From contig CM042018.1 in NCBI GenBank assembly GCA_023525975.1, positions 71,431,001-71,495,000 on the forward strand: a stretch of DNA of 64,000 nucleotides, in the 5' to 3' direction. Below are positions 33,354 through 44,942 of this stretch, piece by piece. A program made the translations under genes and the position numbers. Origin of the DNA: Smallanthus sonchifolius (taxonomy: Eukaryota; Streptophyta; Magnoliopsida; Asterales; Asteraceae). Position 1 is the first letter of the stretch; every line of letters starts with the position of its first letter. The notes under the pieces are model-generated. The model had not been told where the DNA came from. It made no database searches and worked only from the letters and a program-made list of their open reading frames with translations.

Positions 33354-35377
33354 TGTCACACCCCGCCAAGGCGGAAACGCGAGGCGCGACGTTCATGGTT
33401 TCCAAAGCATATGATTACCGCAAACACATACATGATAAATGGATACATTAACAAGTTTAATGTTTTACATTGCAAAACATAATCTGAGTTTACAAAAAAT
33501 TAAGATTTCACAAATATGACTCAATTCAATGAGTTATACAAGGGAAATCCTCCTTGAGTAGTATCCATCGTGCATGCATGTAATCTACATTGCTAACCTT
33601 GAAATCACGTTCAGTTACCTGAAAAACATACTTAAAATCGTCAACACGAGGTTGGTGAGTTCACAGGTTTAATCAAATAGTTCTTTGTAAAACTTCGTTT
33701 GTTCATAAATAGTTCAGTTGTATGTGATAAACAGAATAAGAATTGCTGACCCATTTGTAAACTAGCTAGGAATACAAATAATATGTTCATACATGAGGCG
33801 TAACCAAACCATGACAATTGTACATGCCCCTAATTTCGTTATCCGGTTCTATGCGGCCATAAATCCTCCAGATTGTGGTTAGCGCGACTAACCATGACCG
33901 GGAGACGTCACTCTCCATAGTACTATTCATAGGACCCTAGGCTACAGTTAATGGTTACTACGATGTTCCAGGGGACTTTAGCGGCCTCAAATCGTTGTTC
34001 TCATCTCATGTAAACATAAAAGTCGTGCCTTATTCTCTTGTTATCCCATAAAATAGTTGTAAGTATGTTTCTCCCCCAAATATTGAAAACAGTAAAAAGG
34101 GGCCGTGAAACTCACCTTGAGTTTGTGTATACTTGTATGATACTTGTTGTAGTCAACCTTGACTATTTGTACCCTAGATACCAAGGGTAAATTGTTGTTA
34201 AGACCAACGTCTTAATTGTAAATTGTTCACCGACCTTGTAAATCTGATTGTGTTTGTTTAAATATCGTTTTAGTTTTCCAACACATGTTTTGTTATAAAA
34301 TAGTTTTGAGTTACTGCCCAACTGGGACTGTCACAGGTATCGAAACTTCATAGTTTCGAGTGGGCAATTGAGTGTCGAAACTTCCTAGTTTTGATGGAGT
34401 ATTAGGTATCGAAACTACCTAGTTTCGGTTAAGTTAACTGGTGTCGAAACTACCTAGTTTCGGTTGATAAGAAGGGTATCGAAACTACCTAGTTTCGATT
34501 GAGCAATATGAATCGAAACTACCTAGTTTCGATTGAACAGCTAGTATCGAAACTCCTAGTTTCGATCGAGTAACAGGTATCGAAACTACTTGTTTCGATT
34601 GAGTATAAGTATCGAAACTTCATAGTTTCGATTACTGGACCTTTGTTTGACAGAATCAGTCTTGCATATTTATGTTTTAAAAACTTGAATTTGACACATT
34701 TTTATTGTTATCTTACTTGCGATTGAACATTTTGTATGCTTAAATACGGTTTTTAAGGAAAATATAGTGGATAGTTTGGAGTTTTTACCTTAAAACAGTG
34801 ACGATGATGATGAGAGAAAACAGAGAATGGTCTTGACTCTTTTTCAGAATTTTCTTTAAAACACTTGAAATCTTCTTAAATTACCGAATTATGGTTGATT
34901 TTGCTTTTGAACTTGGCTTCAAATTCGAAGAGAATGGAAACGTTTGCCGAATGAAAATGAGAGATAAAATGAGAATTGTGAGGTTTTTGATTGAAAGAAG
35001 TATGGTTTTGTCTGAGTTTTTCGCAATAGGAGATATGGGTTTTGAGTAAAATAATTCGGATGTGAGTGAAAGATGATCGTGGGAGTGGCTTTCTCTGGCT
35101 TCGGCCGAGAAAGTCAATAAAAGTGGTTTGAGATAATTTGAATAAAATAATTAGATTTAGGTATTAATTAGAGTTTTAAAGGGTAATTTAATTCGGTTTA
35201 TACGGGTATGTGTACCGGTAACTCCCAGAATTACCAAAAATATAAAACGAGACAATGTTCGGTTTTTGTTAGACCTTCATGTCCTTGTTTGTGAAATTAA
35301 GTAAATCACAAAAATGATTATAATGTAAACTTGTTTATAATGTGTACGGATATTGACCTGAAATGTCGGGTGTCACA
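33354..35377 (-). mobile_element. 5' LTR of the Tekay-like element
   Basis: A 2,024-bp copy of 25510-27533 with the same nine-unit palindrome array at about 34335-34640. It abuts TSD AGATA at 35378. Confidence 0.95.
34335..34634 (-). repeat. Nine-unit palindrome array in the 5' LTR
   Basis: Same array as 26491-26790. Of the roughly eight differences between the LTRs, about four fall in this array: unit 2 has lost one arm base (TTTTGATGG), unit 4 is perfect here but damaged in the other copy, and unit 9 differs in its centre. Confidence 0.9.
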
Positions 35378-35982
35378 AGATAGAGGTCACGAACCGAGGC
35401 ATAAAGCGGATTCTCGAGAAGACGGTTGGTCAGAACCGTAAGGATTGGTCGAATAGGTTAGATGATGCACTTTGAGCCTTCCGGACTGTGTATAAGACGC
35501 CTATTGGTACCACACCATTTAGGTTGATCTATGGGAAGGCGTGCCATCTTCCGGTGGAGTTGGAGCATAAGGCTTATTGGGCGTTGAAGGCGGTGAATCT
35601 TGACTTGGTGAGCGCGGGTGAGAACCGGTTCACTCAGATTCATGAGCTTGATGAGTTGAGGAATCAAGCCTATTCAAACTCCACGATCTACAAGGAGCAC
35701 ATTAAGAGTTTACATGACCGACGCTTGAAGGACAAGAAGGAATTCCGAGTGGGTGGTCGTGTGTTGCTTTAGAACTCTAGGTTGCGATTGTTTCCCGAGA
35801 AGTTGAAGTCCAGATGGACGGGTCCCTACACGTTTAAGGAGGTGTTTCCTTATGGGACCGTCGAGATTGAGCACGAAGATGGGAGGATCTTCAAGGTCAA
35901 CGGTCATTGTCTTAAGCCATACATTGACGGACCGGTTGACCCGGCATTGGAGGTGGTAGACCTCCACCCCAAGGACAAATGA
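35378..35982 (+). pseudogene. Athila integrase C-terminal part
   Basis: Continues the frame cut at 25509: the segment before the stop at 35472-35474 encodes the end of the integrase core, then the GTTPFRLIYGKACHLPVELEHKAYWA signature and a C-terminal KSRWTGPYTFKEVFPYGTVEI module ending at 35982. Stops at about 35474 and 35770 break it. Confidence 0.88.
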
Positions 35983-36294
35983 ATTCGGGGACTTGAGTCT
36001 AGCTAACGACTCGTTAATAAACTTAGCCTATTTCGGTATCATCTTTGGTAACAATTCTTAGATTTTGTTTCTATGTTTATTTTCCTATTTTTATTTTTAT
36101 TTTTCTAGGATTTTACCATTTAATTTTTAGTTTAGGTGATCGGAACGTGTTTTGGGTCAAGCGGACTTGGGTTGATGATTGGAATATCACAGGTATGTTT
36201 TCTGAATTTTTAGAAATTTTAATTTGGAAGGATCGCAGACGGGTTTGGCAATTCCTACATAAAAAAAATCAGGTTCTGTGTCTGCTGGGCAAAA
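35983..36294 (+). other. Spacer between Athila pol and the internal promoter block
   Basis: T-rich sequence with no gene. A frame at 36045-36377 exists but runs through the palindromes and TATA box and resembles no protein. Confidence 0.5.
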
Positions 36295-36380
36295 GACACG
36301 GTCGTGCCCCTCTGTGTGGCGCGGTCGTGCCTAGACACATGGCACGGTCGTGCCTTAATCTTTGGGGGTCGATATAAATT
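36295..36380 (+). promoter_or_regulatory. Internal Athila promoter block: three palindromes and TATA box
   Basis: Three copies of the LTR palindrome (CACGGTCGTGCC, GCGCGGTCGTGC, GGCACGGTCGTGCC) lie at 36297-36354, about 22 bp apart, followed by GATATAAATT at 36371. The arrangement copies the LTR promoter at 18727-19040 of the same element and lies downstream of pol, just before the additional ORF. Confidence 0.6.
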
Positions 36381-36512
36381 GTTTTTTTTTTTCAATTGAG
36401 ACTTTTCAAACTCCCCCAAATCCCCACCAGTAGACCGAACCCCCCCCCCCCTGGGCGATCTTCTTCCCCGTCACCATTTCTGGCCTCCTTTCATTCGTTT
36501 CTTCGATCTAAG

Positions 36513-37075
36513 GTACACCCCCGAGCTCTCTGTTCTCTCTATTTTCATGCTTCGGTTTAGGATTATGTTGCGATTTCATGTTTATAGACCTCGTTTTTTC
36601 TTTTTAGTTTTTCTTTACAAGTGTTCGATTCACAGATATCTAAGTTTGTAAATACGAAGAAATAGTTCGTACTTGCTCCCTGGGATGCTAGGCCAAGAAA
36701 GCCCCTTCATAAAACGTGTTTAATCAATGAATTTCAAAACTGGAAAACCCTAAATTGGGTGGAGCACAGTCACGCCAAACCCTCGGCGCGGTCGTGCTAG
36801 GATTTCAGCATCTCAGGAATTTTTGGAACTTGGTCAGGCACGGTCGTGGCCCTTTCAATGCGCGGTCGTGCCTAGACCAGGCGCGCCCGTGTCTGTCATG
36901 TTTGTGTGCCCGTGGTCGGCCAATTGCGGTCGTGGGGTTCCCTTTTCGACCTAGGCACGGTCGTGCCTAATTCTTGGCACGGTCGTGCCCCTTCATACAC
37001 TTAGGCTAGAAACTTCATAAATTCAGTCTAACGTCTTCATAACTGTTCTGATTTTATTTTTTTGTTGTCTTGCAG
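36513..37075 (+). other. Predicted leader intron of the Athila additional ORF
   Basis: Donor CTAAG|GTAC at 36513 and acceptor TTTTTTTGTTGTCTTGCAG ending at 37075; the ATG begins at the next base. Length 563 nt. A second palindrome cluster lies at 36765-36990 near the 3' end. Splicing of a downstream env-position ORF is known for Athila-type elements; this particular intron is inferred. Confidence 0.55.
36765..36990 (+). repeat. Palindrome cluster inside the predicted Athila intron
   Basis: About seven full or partial copies of GGCACGGTCGTGCC, including GGCGCGGTCGTGC, CGCGGTCGTGCC, GGCACGGTCGTGCC twice near 36953-36990, and one-armed variants between. Confidence 0.8.
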
Positions 37076-37697
37076 ATGGCAGGCAACCGGGATCACCCAT
37101 ACTTGGAGTTTGATCTCAACGAGCATGAGTACGAGGCTCGTCTTGATGTTTTGTGGCCCCGTCGGGGCCGGATTTTGGCAGCACGTCGCCTTGAGCCAGG
37201 TACTAATGACGCCATCAGTCAGCGGGACCGATGGAATGATATTTTCACCGCCCCCTGGTGCCGTTTGTTCAGGTTCCACGCTATCCAGTACGTAGACCTT
37301 GTGATGGAGTTTTTCTCCACGTATGAGTTCGATTATCCTTGCGCAGACCTAGAGCAGCCCGAGATGATTAGGTTTAGGCTAGGCGGGGAGTGGCGAGTGA
37401 TGTCCGTTGCCAAGTTCGGGAGACTATTGGGTTTGTACATGAAGCATGAACTTCAGACAGAGATATCCATCGAGGGTATCATCCAGTTTCCGACATAGGA
37501 GGACAAGGACCAGTTCTGGCACGAGTTTGGATTTAGTCTGCACCGTGTTCTTCATCGCTGCATTGTTTATTCTATATCTGGTAGAGGTCAGGAGGAGACG
37601 GTAGTGAACCTCAGGGAGTTTTTTATATGTATTACCTTGTACGCCCGCGCACCTACAATCTTGCGCATTCTATCATGGGGTACTTGGTGAACAGTTC
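37076..37697 (+). pseudogene. Athila additional ORF (ATHILA ORF-1 type), truncated
   Basis: The ATG directly follows the splice acceptor. The visible 141 residues match the style of the ATHILA ORF-1 domain (WCRLFRFHAIQYVDLVMEF, FRLGGEWRVMSVAKFGRLLG). A TAG at 37496 and a frameshift further on break it; related frames continue (HEFGFSLHRVLHRC, then YNLAHSIMGYLVNSSG) up to about 37697, where the sequence switches abruptly to Tekay integrase. The rest of this ORF and the 3' LTR are lost. Confidence 0.7.
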
Positions 37698-38504
37698 AGG
37701 GATATCACCCACATGCCAATGGGCAGAGTAAGAGAACTATTCAAACTCTGGAGGATATGCTGAGAGCGTGTATAATCGATTTCGAAGGTAATTGGGATAA
37801 TCACCTACCATTAATTGAATTGTCCTACAACAACAGCTACCACCCAGTATTAAGGCTACACCATTCGAGGCTTTATACGGTAGAAAGTGTATAACTCCAG
37901 CCTGTTGGACGAAAATAGGAAATAGTCAATTTTCTGACATGAGGTCATACAAGAGACAAAAGATAAAATAGTCCAAATTAAACAACGACTAAAAGTTGCC
38001 CAAGATCGGTAGAAAAGTTACGTTGATAAACAGCGAAGACCTTTAGAATTTCAAGTTGGAGATTATGTTATGTTAAAGGTCTCACCATGGGAAGGCATTG
38101 TAAGGTTCAAAAAACGAGGAAAGTTAGGACCAAGGTATATTGGACCTTACATTATTGTTGCAAAAGTTGGATCAATGGCATATAAGTTGGAATTTCCTGA
38201 AACATTAAAAAAAATCCATGACACATTCCATGTGTCTAATTTACGTAAGTTTTTAGCAGATCCAACACAAGCTATCACATTGAACGATGTGCAAGTAAAC
38301 GAGAAACTTTACTTCACAGAACAACCTATTCAGATTTTAGACACACAAGAACGTAAGTTGAGAAAGAAGGTCATACCAATGGGATTGGTTCAATAGCAAG
38401 GTCGGATAGGACTCGACAAAACTTGGGAATTAGCAGATCAAATGAAGGATAAGTATCCTCACTTATTTGAGCAACATTCTAATTTTGAGGACAAAATTTT
38501 CTAA
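37698..38504 (+). pseudogene. Tekay-type integrase C-terminus and chromodomain-like tail, fragment
   Basis: Starts inside the integrase core (YHPHANGQSKRTIQTLEDML) with no upstream domains. A frameshift near 37850 and stops follow. The 38070-38396 frame gives the GPRYIGPYIIVAKVG module and a chromodomain-like tail, with a further stop at 38394. It ends at about 38504. It is related to, but a different copy from, the relic at 14545-18244. Confidence 0.85.
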
Positions 38505-38517
38505 AATAGGGGAGATT

Positions 38518-39659
38518 TGTAACACCCAAAAATACAAGAAATAAAAGTAAAGGGGTGAAATTGTACTTAATTCAAATTCCAAGGATTAAAAGTACAAATT
38601 TTGGAAAAATGGGCGGTAACGGACCGCTACCATGGTCCTTGCGGTCCGCAACGTGCTAAAGAAATATACACTCAGAAGCTGACACATGGCGGGTGACTAG
38701 CAGATGAGAAATGACGTGTGTAACCCTATAGTGGATCGCAATCCCAAGGCTTAACGGTCCGCTACGTAGGGAACAAGGAAATAGCCGACCCTGAGAGGCT
38801 TGGCGGTCTGCTACCCACCTATTAGCCGTCCGCTACGGGTTTCACAAGCATCCTATAAATAGATGAGCAATGCAGGCTCGCTTGACACACATAAACACAT
38901 ACCTTTACACACACTCTCAAAAACACGATCCAAGCTTGTGATAAGCGTCCGCACGTGTGATTAGTCAAGAATCTGCCAACAAACGCAGTAGATAGTCCAA
39001 AGGATATTGTGCAAGGTGTTATGCTATTTCAATTGAACCAAGTTGAGATAACATTTGATGTGAGTTCCTCTGAACTGGATGTGTTTTAAATTACACAATT
39101 TGATATCTTGAAACAAGTGTTGCTCCATTTGTTGTAATCTATTGATTCCATGTTTGTATAACACGTAATAAACATTATGGATGGGACTGGTCCTCCCATT
39201 GTGTCGTATCGTGTGTTGCCTGCGACTGAAAAGTCGCTAGTTATTATATACCTCAAAAGGTCACAGCCGTTGTGTAAGTGGGTTGGGAAAATTACTATTT
39301 GTGTTTCAAGATATATTTGGTTTAAACGCAAGTTTAAACATTTGTCGTTTATGAACTCACCAACTTATGTTGACCCATTTTCTTTTAAAAACTTTTGAGC
39401 ACATCCTAGGTGAACATTAGACGGCATTCCAAAAGGGGCGTTGAGGAGCAAGATAAGTTGTTGAAAGGCATGCTGATATCAATAAGGCATTTTGTTTAGT
39501 GCTTCTTGCTCGGACAGTTGTTTGATGTATTTAGTCTTTCATGATAAGTTTGTAAACATTTGGTTTATTAAATAAAAAGACATGTGTTAAGTTTCAACTG
39601 TGTTTCTGTACCATTCGTTACGACTAGCCAATACTTGGGACTAGGGTGTGACCTTAACA
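38518..39659 (+). mobile_element. 3' LTR of the second Tekay-type element
   Basis: TGTAACACCC follows AAAATAGGGGAGATT. I place the end at GTGACCTTAACA (1,142 bp). Palindromes GCGGTAACGGACCGC (38613), GCGGTCCGC (38641), TAACGGTCCGCTA (38752) and CCGTCCGC (38826) precede TCCTATAAATAG at 38851. The 3' end is uncertain because no duplicate LTR is present. Confidence 0.65.
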
Positions 39660-41176
39660 TCCACCGGAGCCACTATACATCAGCTATCATCTCTTCCTTT
39701 TTTCTTTTATTTACTTGAAAATTATATAATATTTTCAAGAACTAATCAAAAGTTGTCAAAAACCAATATAAATTTTAAATATATATAACCTATTCAACCC
39801 ATAGGTTCAACAACTACTATTGTAAGTCCGTGCATGGCCTCAATAACTTCTTCAAGGCCTTTATCCATCTCGTCACACACATAAAGATGAGTTGACACCA
39901 TTCTCGTATTCCAATATGATTTAAATACATTCAACCTGAATCTCCTACATACATGTGTTATTATTTAACTGAAATAATAAGCTTGTAATTTTCATCCCTA
40001 TTTAGTTTCAAGAAATATTATTTAAAACAAATAATATACTTCCAAAGTAAATATAATATGTAAACATGTTTTTAATGGTACATGTTCTTTTAACAAAACT
40101 CCAATTGCCATTATATATTATAATAATTATTTGTGTAAAGTTAAACTATATATGTACCTCACATTGCCCCAACTTTAGCATGTTATTCGAGGAGAACAAT
40201 AGATCATAAGACCTCTAATAGTAATTAAACTTTAGCATGGAAAGGGCACTAGTGTTAAGAGTATCAACAAACTATTTTAAAGAGTACGGGTTATGACATT
40301 TCCTTATATAATTAAACGTTTAAGCTCTGATTTTTATTCAACATTAATAAAAAAAAGTGTAGGTTTCTTTTAGTGAAGTACAAAGACTTCTATTGTTTCT
40401 AGTTTGATTCATTTTTTTTATGGAAAAATGTGTAAATTGAACCTAAGTCGCACCCTGGGGTGACTCATGGTGGTTGGATGCCATGGTGTTACCACAATGA
40501 AGTCACAATCAACTTGAAGAAACAAAGGAAGGATGCATTAGGCGGCGGTGCCAAGCTTTACACTTTTAGTTGGATCTATAATATAATCAAAGTAGACTCG
40601 ATTGAATGGTAACCTAGTTTTCACTAGTTTTAATGCTTGTTAACTGTTCCTCCTAATCATTCACCGGCTACTTCCTAGTGTTTTTTTAATTAAATTTCAT
40701 GATTTATAAAATTTTAAAACGTATTTTATTAAAAAAGAATATTGTAATTTAAAGAAAAAAAAGACATTTTAGACACACGTGTATATTAAAAGTTATATCG
40801 GTTTGGTCTAGGTTGAAATCAACCCAACCAAATTCGCTTTCCCACCCAAATGGAATCTGAATTCCAAAATCCAGATTCATTTGGGTGTTTATTCCAATTC
40901 CAATTCCAAACCAAATATTGAATAGTGAATACCCCTATCATCTTCTATAAGAAGGTGATCGGGTCATCGGGGCAATTGGTCAAAACATGAAAAGCATATA
41001 TAAAAAGCAAAGAAACAGGCATTGCGAAAGAATCAATGGAAAGTGGAACAACGACATGAATGCAGGTGATCCACAGAGGCGTGTAGAAGATTGTTAAAAG
41101 TTTATTAATTCTGAAAGCAGGATTTTGGTAGGCATTGCAAGTTAACCTTAGAAGCAAGGTCCTTGGTGTGGTAGAG
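39660..41176. other. Intergenic region downstream of the metacaspase gene
   Basis: AT-rich, with poly-A and poly-T runs and no supported gene. The part near the stop at 41177 should hold the 3' UTR and poly(A) site of the metacaspase. Confidence 0.5.
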
Positions 41177-44100
41177 TTATAGCACAAAGGGCTCATTTAC
41201 ATCAAAAACTTTGGAAGATGATAGTAGAGGTTCCTGCAAGTTTAATAACACAATGAGAACCCATTTTGAACCACCTAGTGGTCAAACATTTAAAGTAAAA
41301 ACAAACTTTGACTTTTGAATGTCAATCAAATTATTTTCCTACTATAAATTTCACAAATTTATTTTGTTGGCATATAAACAACTGGATAAAAATGATAAAA
41401 AGTTATATAAAGGAAATATTTGTAGTATGTTTGAATCTCTAAAAGCAAAAAAAAATGACTTTGGGACGGTGTTGCACATAAAAGTCAAAATTCGAGTCTG
41501 ACCTGCAGTCTTTCGCGGTGAAACAGTCCCCGAAGACTGAAACCTTTTGCATTGGCTGCCAAAATGTCCTTATGCATTGAAGCCAGGAGACCGGCATAAG
41601 TCACACTTGGGTTCTCCACAAGTGCTTTCTTAAAGGTGTATGTCATGGCACCTTCCATTTGCTTTCCTGAATCTGAGAAAGCCTACACAAAAGTCAAAGT
41701 TAATGTAATTAAACCTGAAAAGGATAGAAGGCATCATATGGTAAGAGTCAAAATAGACAGGTTGGGTAAAAGGTCAAAATGGGTTAGAGTAAAAAACGCG
41801 TAACTTTTTGTATTTGGGTTTGTCTTTTTGTCCACAACTTTAAAATTTTATGTGAACTTGTTAGCGGTAGGGGTGTTCAAAGTCGGATATCCGAAAATAT
41901 AAAAAAAATAAAAATATATATAAAAATAATATTTTTAAATTACAAAAACAATTAAAAACCTTAAAAAACATTAGAAAATATACATATAAAAATATATAAA
42001 TATAATGTATCGGGTTTTGATTCAAATTTTCTTATTTTTAAATAATAAAAATAATTAAAAAAAATATATAAATATAATATTTCGGATATTCGGATATCCG
42101 AACTATCCGAAATATCCGAAAATCACTATCCGAATCCGAATCCGAAAATTCGGATATCCGAATTTCGGATATCCGAAATTTCGGATATCCGAATTTTCGG
42201 ATAATTCGGATTCGGATTTTCGGATAATTCGGGTTCGGTTTCGGATTCGGATTTTTTTGAACAGCCCTAGTTAGCGGGTCAAATATGATTACAAAATTAA
42301 TATTATTTCAAAAATAGTCTTATTTTTTGAATAAAATGATAAGAACCATACATTAAAATAAAAATACACTTTGGGCTACTTTTGACCTGTTTGGCCCGTT
42401 TCTTTTTAAGCTAGCTTTTTAAAAATAAAAAATAAAAATACACTTGTCCTGTTCATAAACAAATAGGTCAAAAATGCAACTAGAAGATCTACTCACAGAT
42501 GTATCTGCAGCAAGCTGATTATCTTCACATGCACTGATGGAAATCGCATGTCCGCCACTGGTGCCTTTATAAACACCAGATGGAGATCTGTTATCTAACC
42601 AATGATTCCTGCCAATGAACCAAAATAATCCAAATACGAAGATCAACTATTAAAACAATCTTATTTAGACAAAATGTGATTAATGAGACATACCCTTTTG
42701 TGCTATGGACATCTGATAGATCAAGAATCGTTCCACTGTGGCAAGCATCGATAATGGCATGAAGTTTGACACCGTTCTTGAGAGGTCTAACAATGGTGTC
42801 ATTGATTTCATTGTCAATGATCATTCCTGCAGTTCTAAAATCTACAGGACATATTGATTCATTAAATCCATCAAGTTCATCATCAAAGAAATCAGGTTTA
42901 CATAAACCATGGCCTGAAAAATAGAACACAAGTGAGTCCCCGGGTTGGTTGTCCTTCACGAGCCATCTCAAAGCTTCTTGGATATTTCTTTTTGTTGGCT
43001 GATGGTGCGAGTCCATTTCTGCAAGTTGTTTAAACAGTGTCAATCACGTAGCTCCAACCAAATAGTAAAGTACCGAAAGAAGTACGAAAATGTTTAATGA
43101 AAACAAGCACTTGTGGCAAAATGGGAGAGCCAGATGGGTTGGCTACGAGTAGGGTGGCAATCAGGTTTTGTGTTGTCATTTCTAGCCATTAAATAAATAG
43201 GTTGTATTCAAGTTGACATGTTTAACACGTTTAATTAAACGGATCGTGTTTGGGTTGACCCGTTTAAAATTAGAATAAAAAATATATATATTATAAGGTC
43301 AACCCGCTAACCTGCTTAACCCATTTATACAAAATGGTTACCCAAACACAACCCATGTAACCCATATATACAAACAGTTTACAACCCGTCAACCCATTTG
43401 ACTCATTTAGATAAATTGGTCACATGGGTTGTGTTCGGGTTACACTATTTTAAGTGTGTCCGGTAGGGTTGGTGTCATCGATATGCATAAATATAGCGGT
43501 CGCGTTCAAGCTCATCAATTTAACTCGCCAACCCGAAACTCTTCAACCCACAAACCTGACATGATTGCTACTTCTAACTATGGTTTAAAACTAGTAATTT
43601 TTGGTATGTATCAGATTGGGTTGACCCGAAACTCTTTTTATCCAAAACAATTAAACGTTCCTATAAATTATTAGCGTGTAAAATCACTAATGATAGAACT
43701 TTTGAATGAAATGATCTAGGGGTGTATTCTGACCCGTTTAAGACATTTGACCAGTTTCTTTTGAGTTATTTTTTATTTTACCCATTTGAACGGCTAAAGG
43801 TGAATCACACCCAATTTTTTTTTTTTTTTTTGAACGGCGTGGGCTCAACTGGCACGTCCCACCAGGGGAGGCTCAACTGGCACGTCCCACCAGGGGAGGC
43901 TCGTACATCACACCCAAATAGGCCTGTTTTACAGTTGATGGGTCGAATTGCACTTCTATAACACAAGTGACATGAATTTTAGTGAAAGGATGAGGAATAC
44001 CTGCAAGAATGTGGATACAACTACTTGGAAACCGAAACCTTGAAATTAGTAAGTCTCGCATGTTGATCACATCATAGTTAGTTCCTTTAAGTTTATACTT

Positions 44101-44370
44101 CTGTTTATTGTATGTCACACCACACAGAACTGCACGCTTCCCTTTCGCAGTTTCCCAGTTCCTTATTGACTCGAGAGTTGACTTCTCATAACTACTTAGC
44201 AAATTTAAATTTGGAATTTGTGACCTATGAAACATCTTTTTAAAGAAAATGTGCAGGCCCTTCATATCACTGATGAAACTGTGATGTTCTTTATTCGACT
44301 GTAAGTGTGTGTCTCCATCATCTGAAACAAATTCTTCACAATCAGAGCAACCGGTTACTGATGACATCAT
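41177..44370 (-). CDS. Type I metacaspase (caspase-like Cys protease), five exons
   Basis: Exons on the minus strand: 44370-44001, 43018-42694, 42608-42497, 41682-41503 and 41233-41177. Every intron is GT-AG and phases agree (1, 2, 0, 0), giving 347 residues. Metacaspases cleave after Arg or Lys and act in plant cell death and proteostasis. The p20 region starts KRAVLCGVTY. The catalytic His is His160 in FSGHG and the Cys is Cys216 in DACHSG. The p10 part includes PSGVYKGTSGG and YTFKKALVENPSVTYAGLL, and the ending EPLLSSSK...FVL is typical of the family. The N-terminal 65 residues lack the usual LSD1-type zinc finger; only one CxxC remains. Length is slightly below the usual 360-410. A TATA box lies just upstream. 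Introns 1 and 3 hold DNA transposons. This is the only clear host gene here and appears intact. Confidence 0.92.
41868..42269. mobile_element. hAT-type MITE in metacaspase intron 3, TSD GTTAGCGG
   Basis: 402 bp with terminal inverted repeats TAGGGGTGTTCAAA and (reverse) TAGGGCTGTTCAAA, flanked by 8-bp duplications GTTAGCGG at 41860-41867 and 42270-42277, the size expected for hAT. The right half is a degenerate array of CGGATATCCGAA and ATCCGAA units; the left half is an AT-rich stretch. Confidence 0.9.
43150..43595. mobile_element. Probable MITE in metacaspase intron 1
   Basis: Left end TAGGGTGGCAATCAGGTTTTGTG and a right end whose reverse complement reads TAGCAATCATGTCAGGTTTGTG form imperfect inverted repeats. 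The interior is rich in GGGTTGACCCGTTT-like and AACCCG motifs, as in plant hAT MITEs. I could not define a target duplication. Confidence 0.5.
43818..43907. repeat. Poly-T run and 28-bp tandem duplication in intron 1
   Basis: A T run of about 17 bases precedes two copies of a 28-bp unit beginning GGCTCAACTGGCACGTCCCA (43852 onward). A third partial GGCTC follows. Confidence 0.8.
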
Positions 44371-44410
44371 GCACTCGAAGAAAAAAAAATGCTTTAGTGA
44401 TTGTAAAAAT

Positions 44411-44423
44411 GATGTATTTATAG
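44411..44423 (-). promoter_or_regulatory. Metacaspase TATA box
   Basis: Minus-strand CTATAAATACATC lies 41-53 bases upstream of the chosen ATG (44370). This implies a very short 5' UTR and supports that start over the in-frame ATG at 44472, which lies upstream of the TATA box. Confidence 0.6.
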
Positions 44424-44942
44424 AATTCAAAAAGGTTGCAGCCTGAAAATGAACCTGATGCCCCAACCACAAGTGTGCTTTTGAGCTCTAATGGAGCATC
44501 AGATTCTGTTCAAACATGTTACAGCCTGTAGTTATCAATCAAGTCCATGTTGCAATTATAAGAATGCCTTTTTAAGATTCTTGTCAATGACCGTTGGTTT
44601 TCAAGTGTCTATGTCAGGAATCATTATGGTATGAGAGCATGCTCTAATGGGCAAATCATTTTCTTTTCTGCTTTCAATTTGTTTGTTTTCTAAAAAGCAG
44701 GCACCATAGAAACCGGAACAAGAAAAATAAAACAAGGATTTGGTCCTCAGGAGCATCATACACTCGATACTATATCGGAGTTTACATAAATTTATAATAC
44801 TCTAGGTTGATGCTAGATTAGAGGAAGAAGGTATATGATGTGAAATGGGTATTTACTTTCTTAATCAATATACACTCACTACATACCGTTGGCATTACCC
44901 GCTACATGGTAACTAACTAACCACTATATGATAATAATGATA
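44424..44942. other. Metacaspase upstream region
   Basis: No gene seen. It holds the upstream promoter region of the metacaspase up to the foldback MITE. Confidence 0.5.

Larger units (their letters stand above)
25510..35377 (-). mobile_element. Near-intact Tekay-like chromovirus, TSD AGATA
   Basis: Complete 9,868-bp element on the minus strand, flanked by AGATA (25505-25509 and 35378-35382). Both LTRs are 2,024 bp and by eye differ at about eight positions (roughly 0.4%), so insertion is recent. Order on the minus strand: 5' LTR (33354-35377), tRNA-Met primer site, leader ORF (33206-32535), short gag N-terminal ORF (32214-31963), a 1,461-codon gag-pol (31953-27568), polypurine tract, 3' LTR. 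It sits inside the Athila integrase, and removing it with one TSD copy restores that frame. Confidence 0.95.

Noticed and set aside
14545..39659. One Tekay element split by the Athila insertion
   Set aside because: Both flanking pieces include integrase end, chromodomain-like tail and LTR start, so they come from two copies.
43018..43043. Metacaspase exon 2 starting at the ATG of the open frame (43043)
   Set aside because: A splice acceptor ends at 43019, and the phase-1 join to exon 1 at 44001 gives the expected continuous p20 domain.
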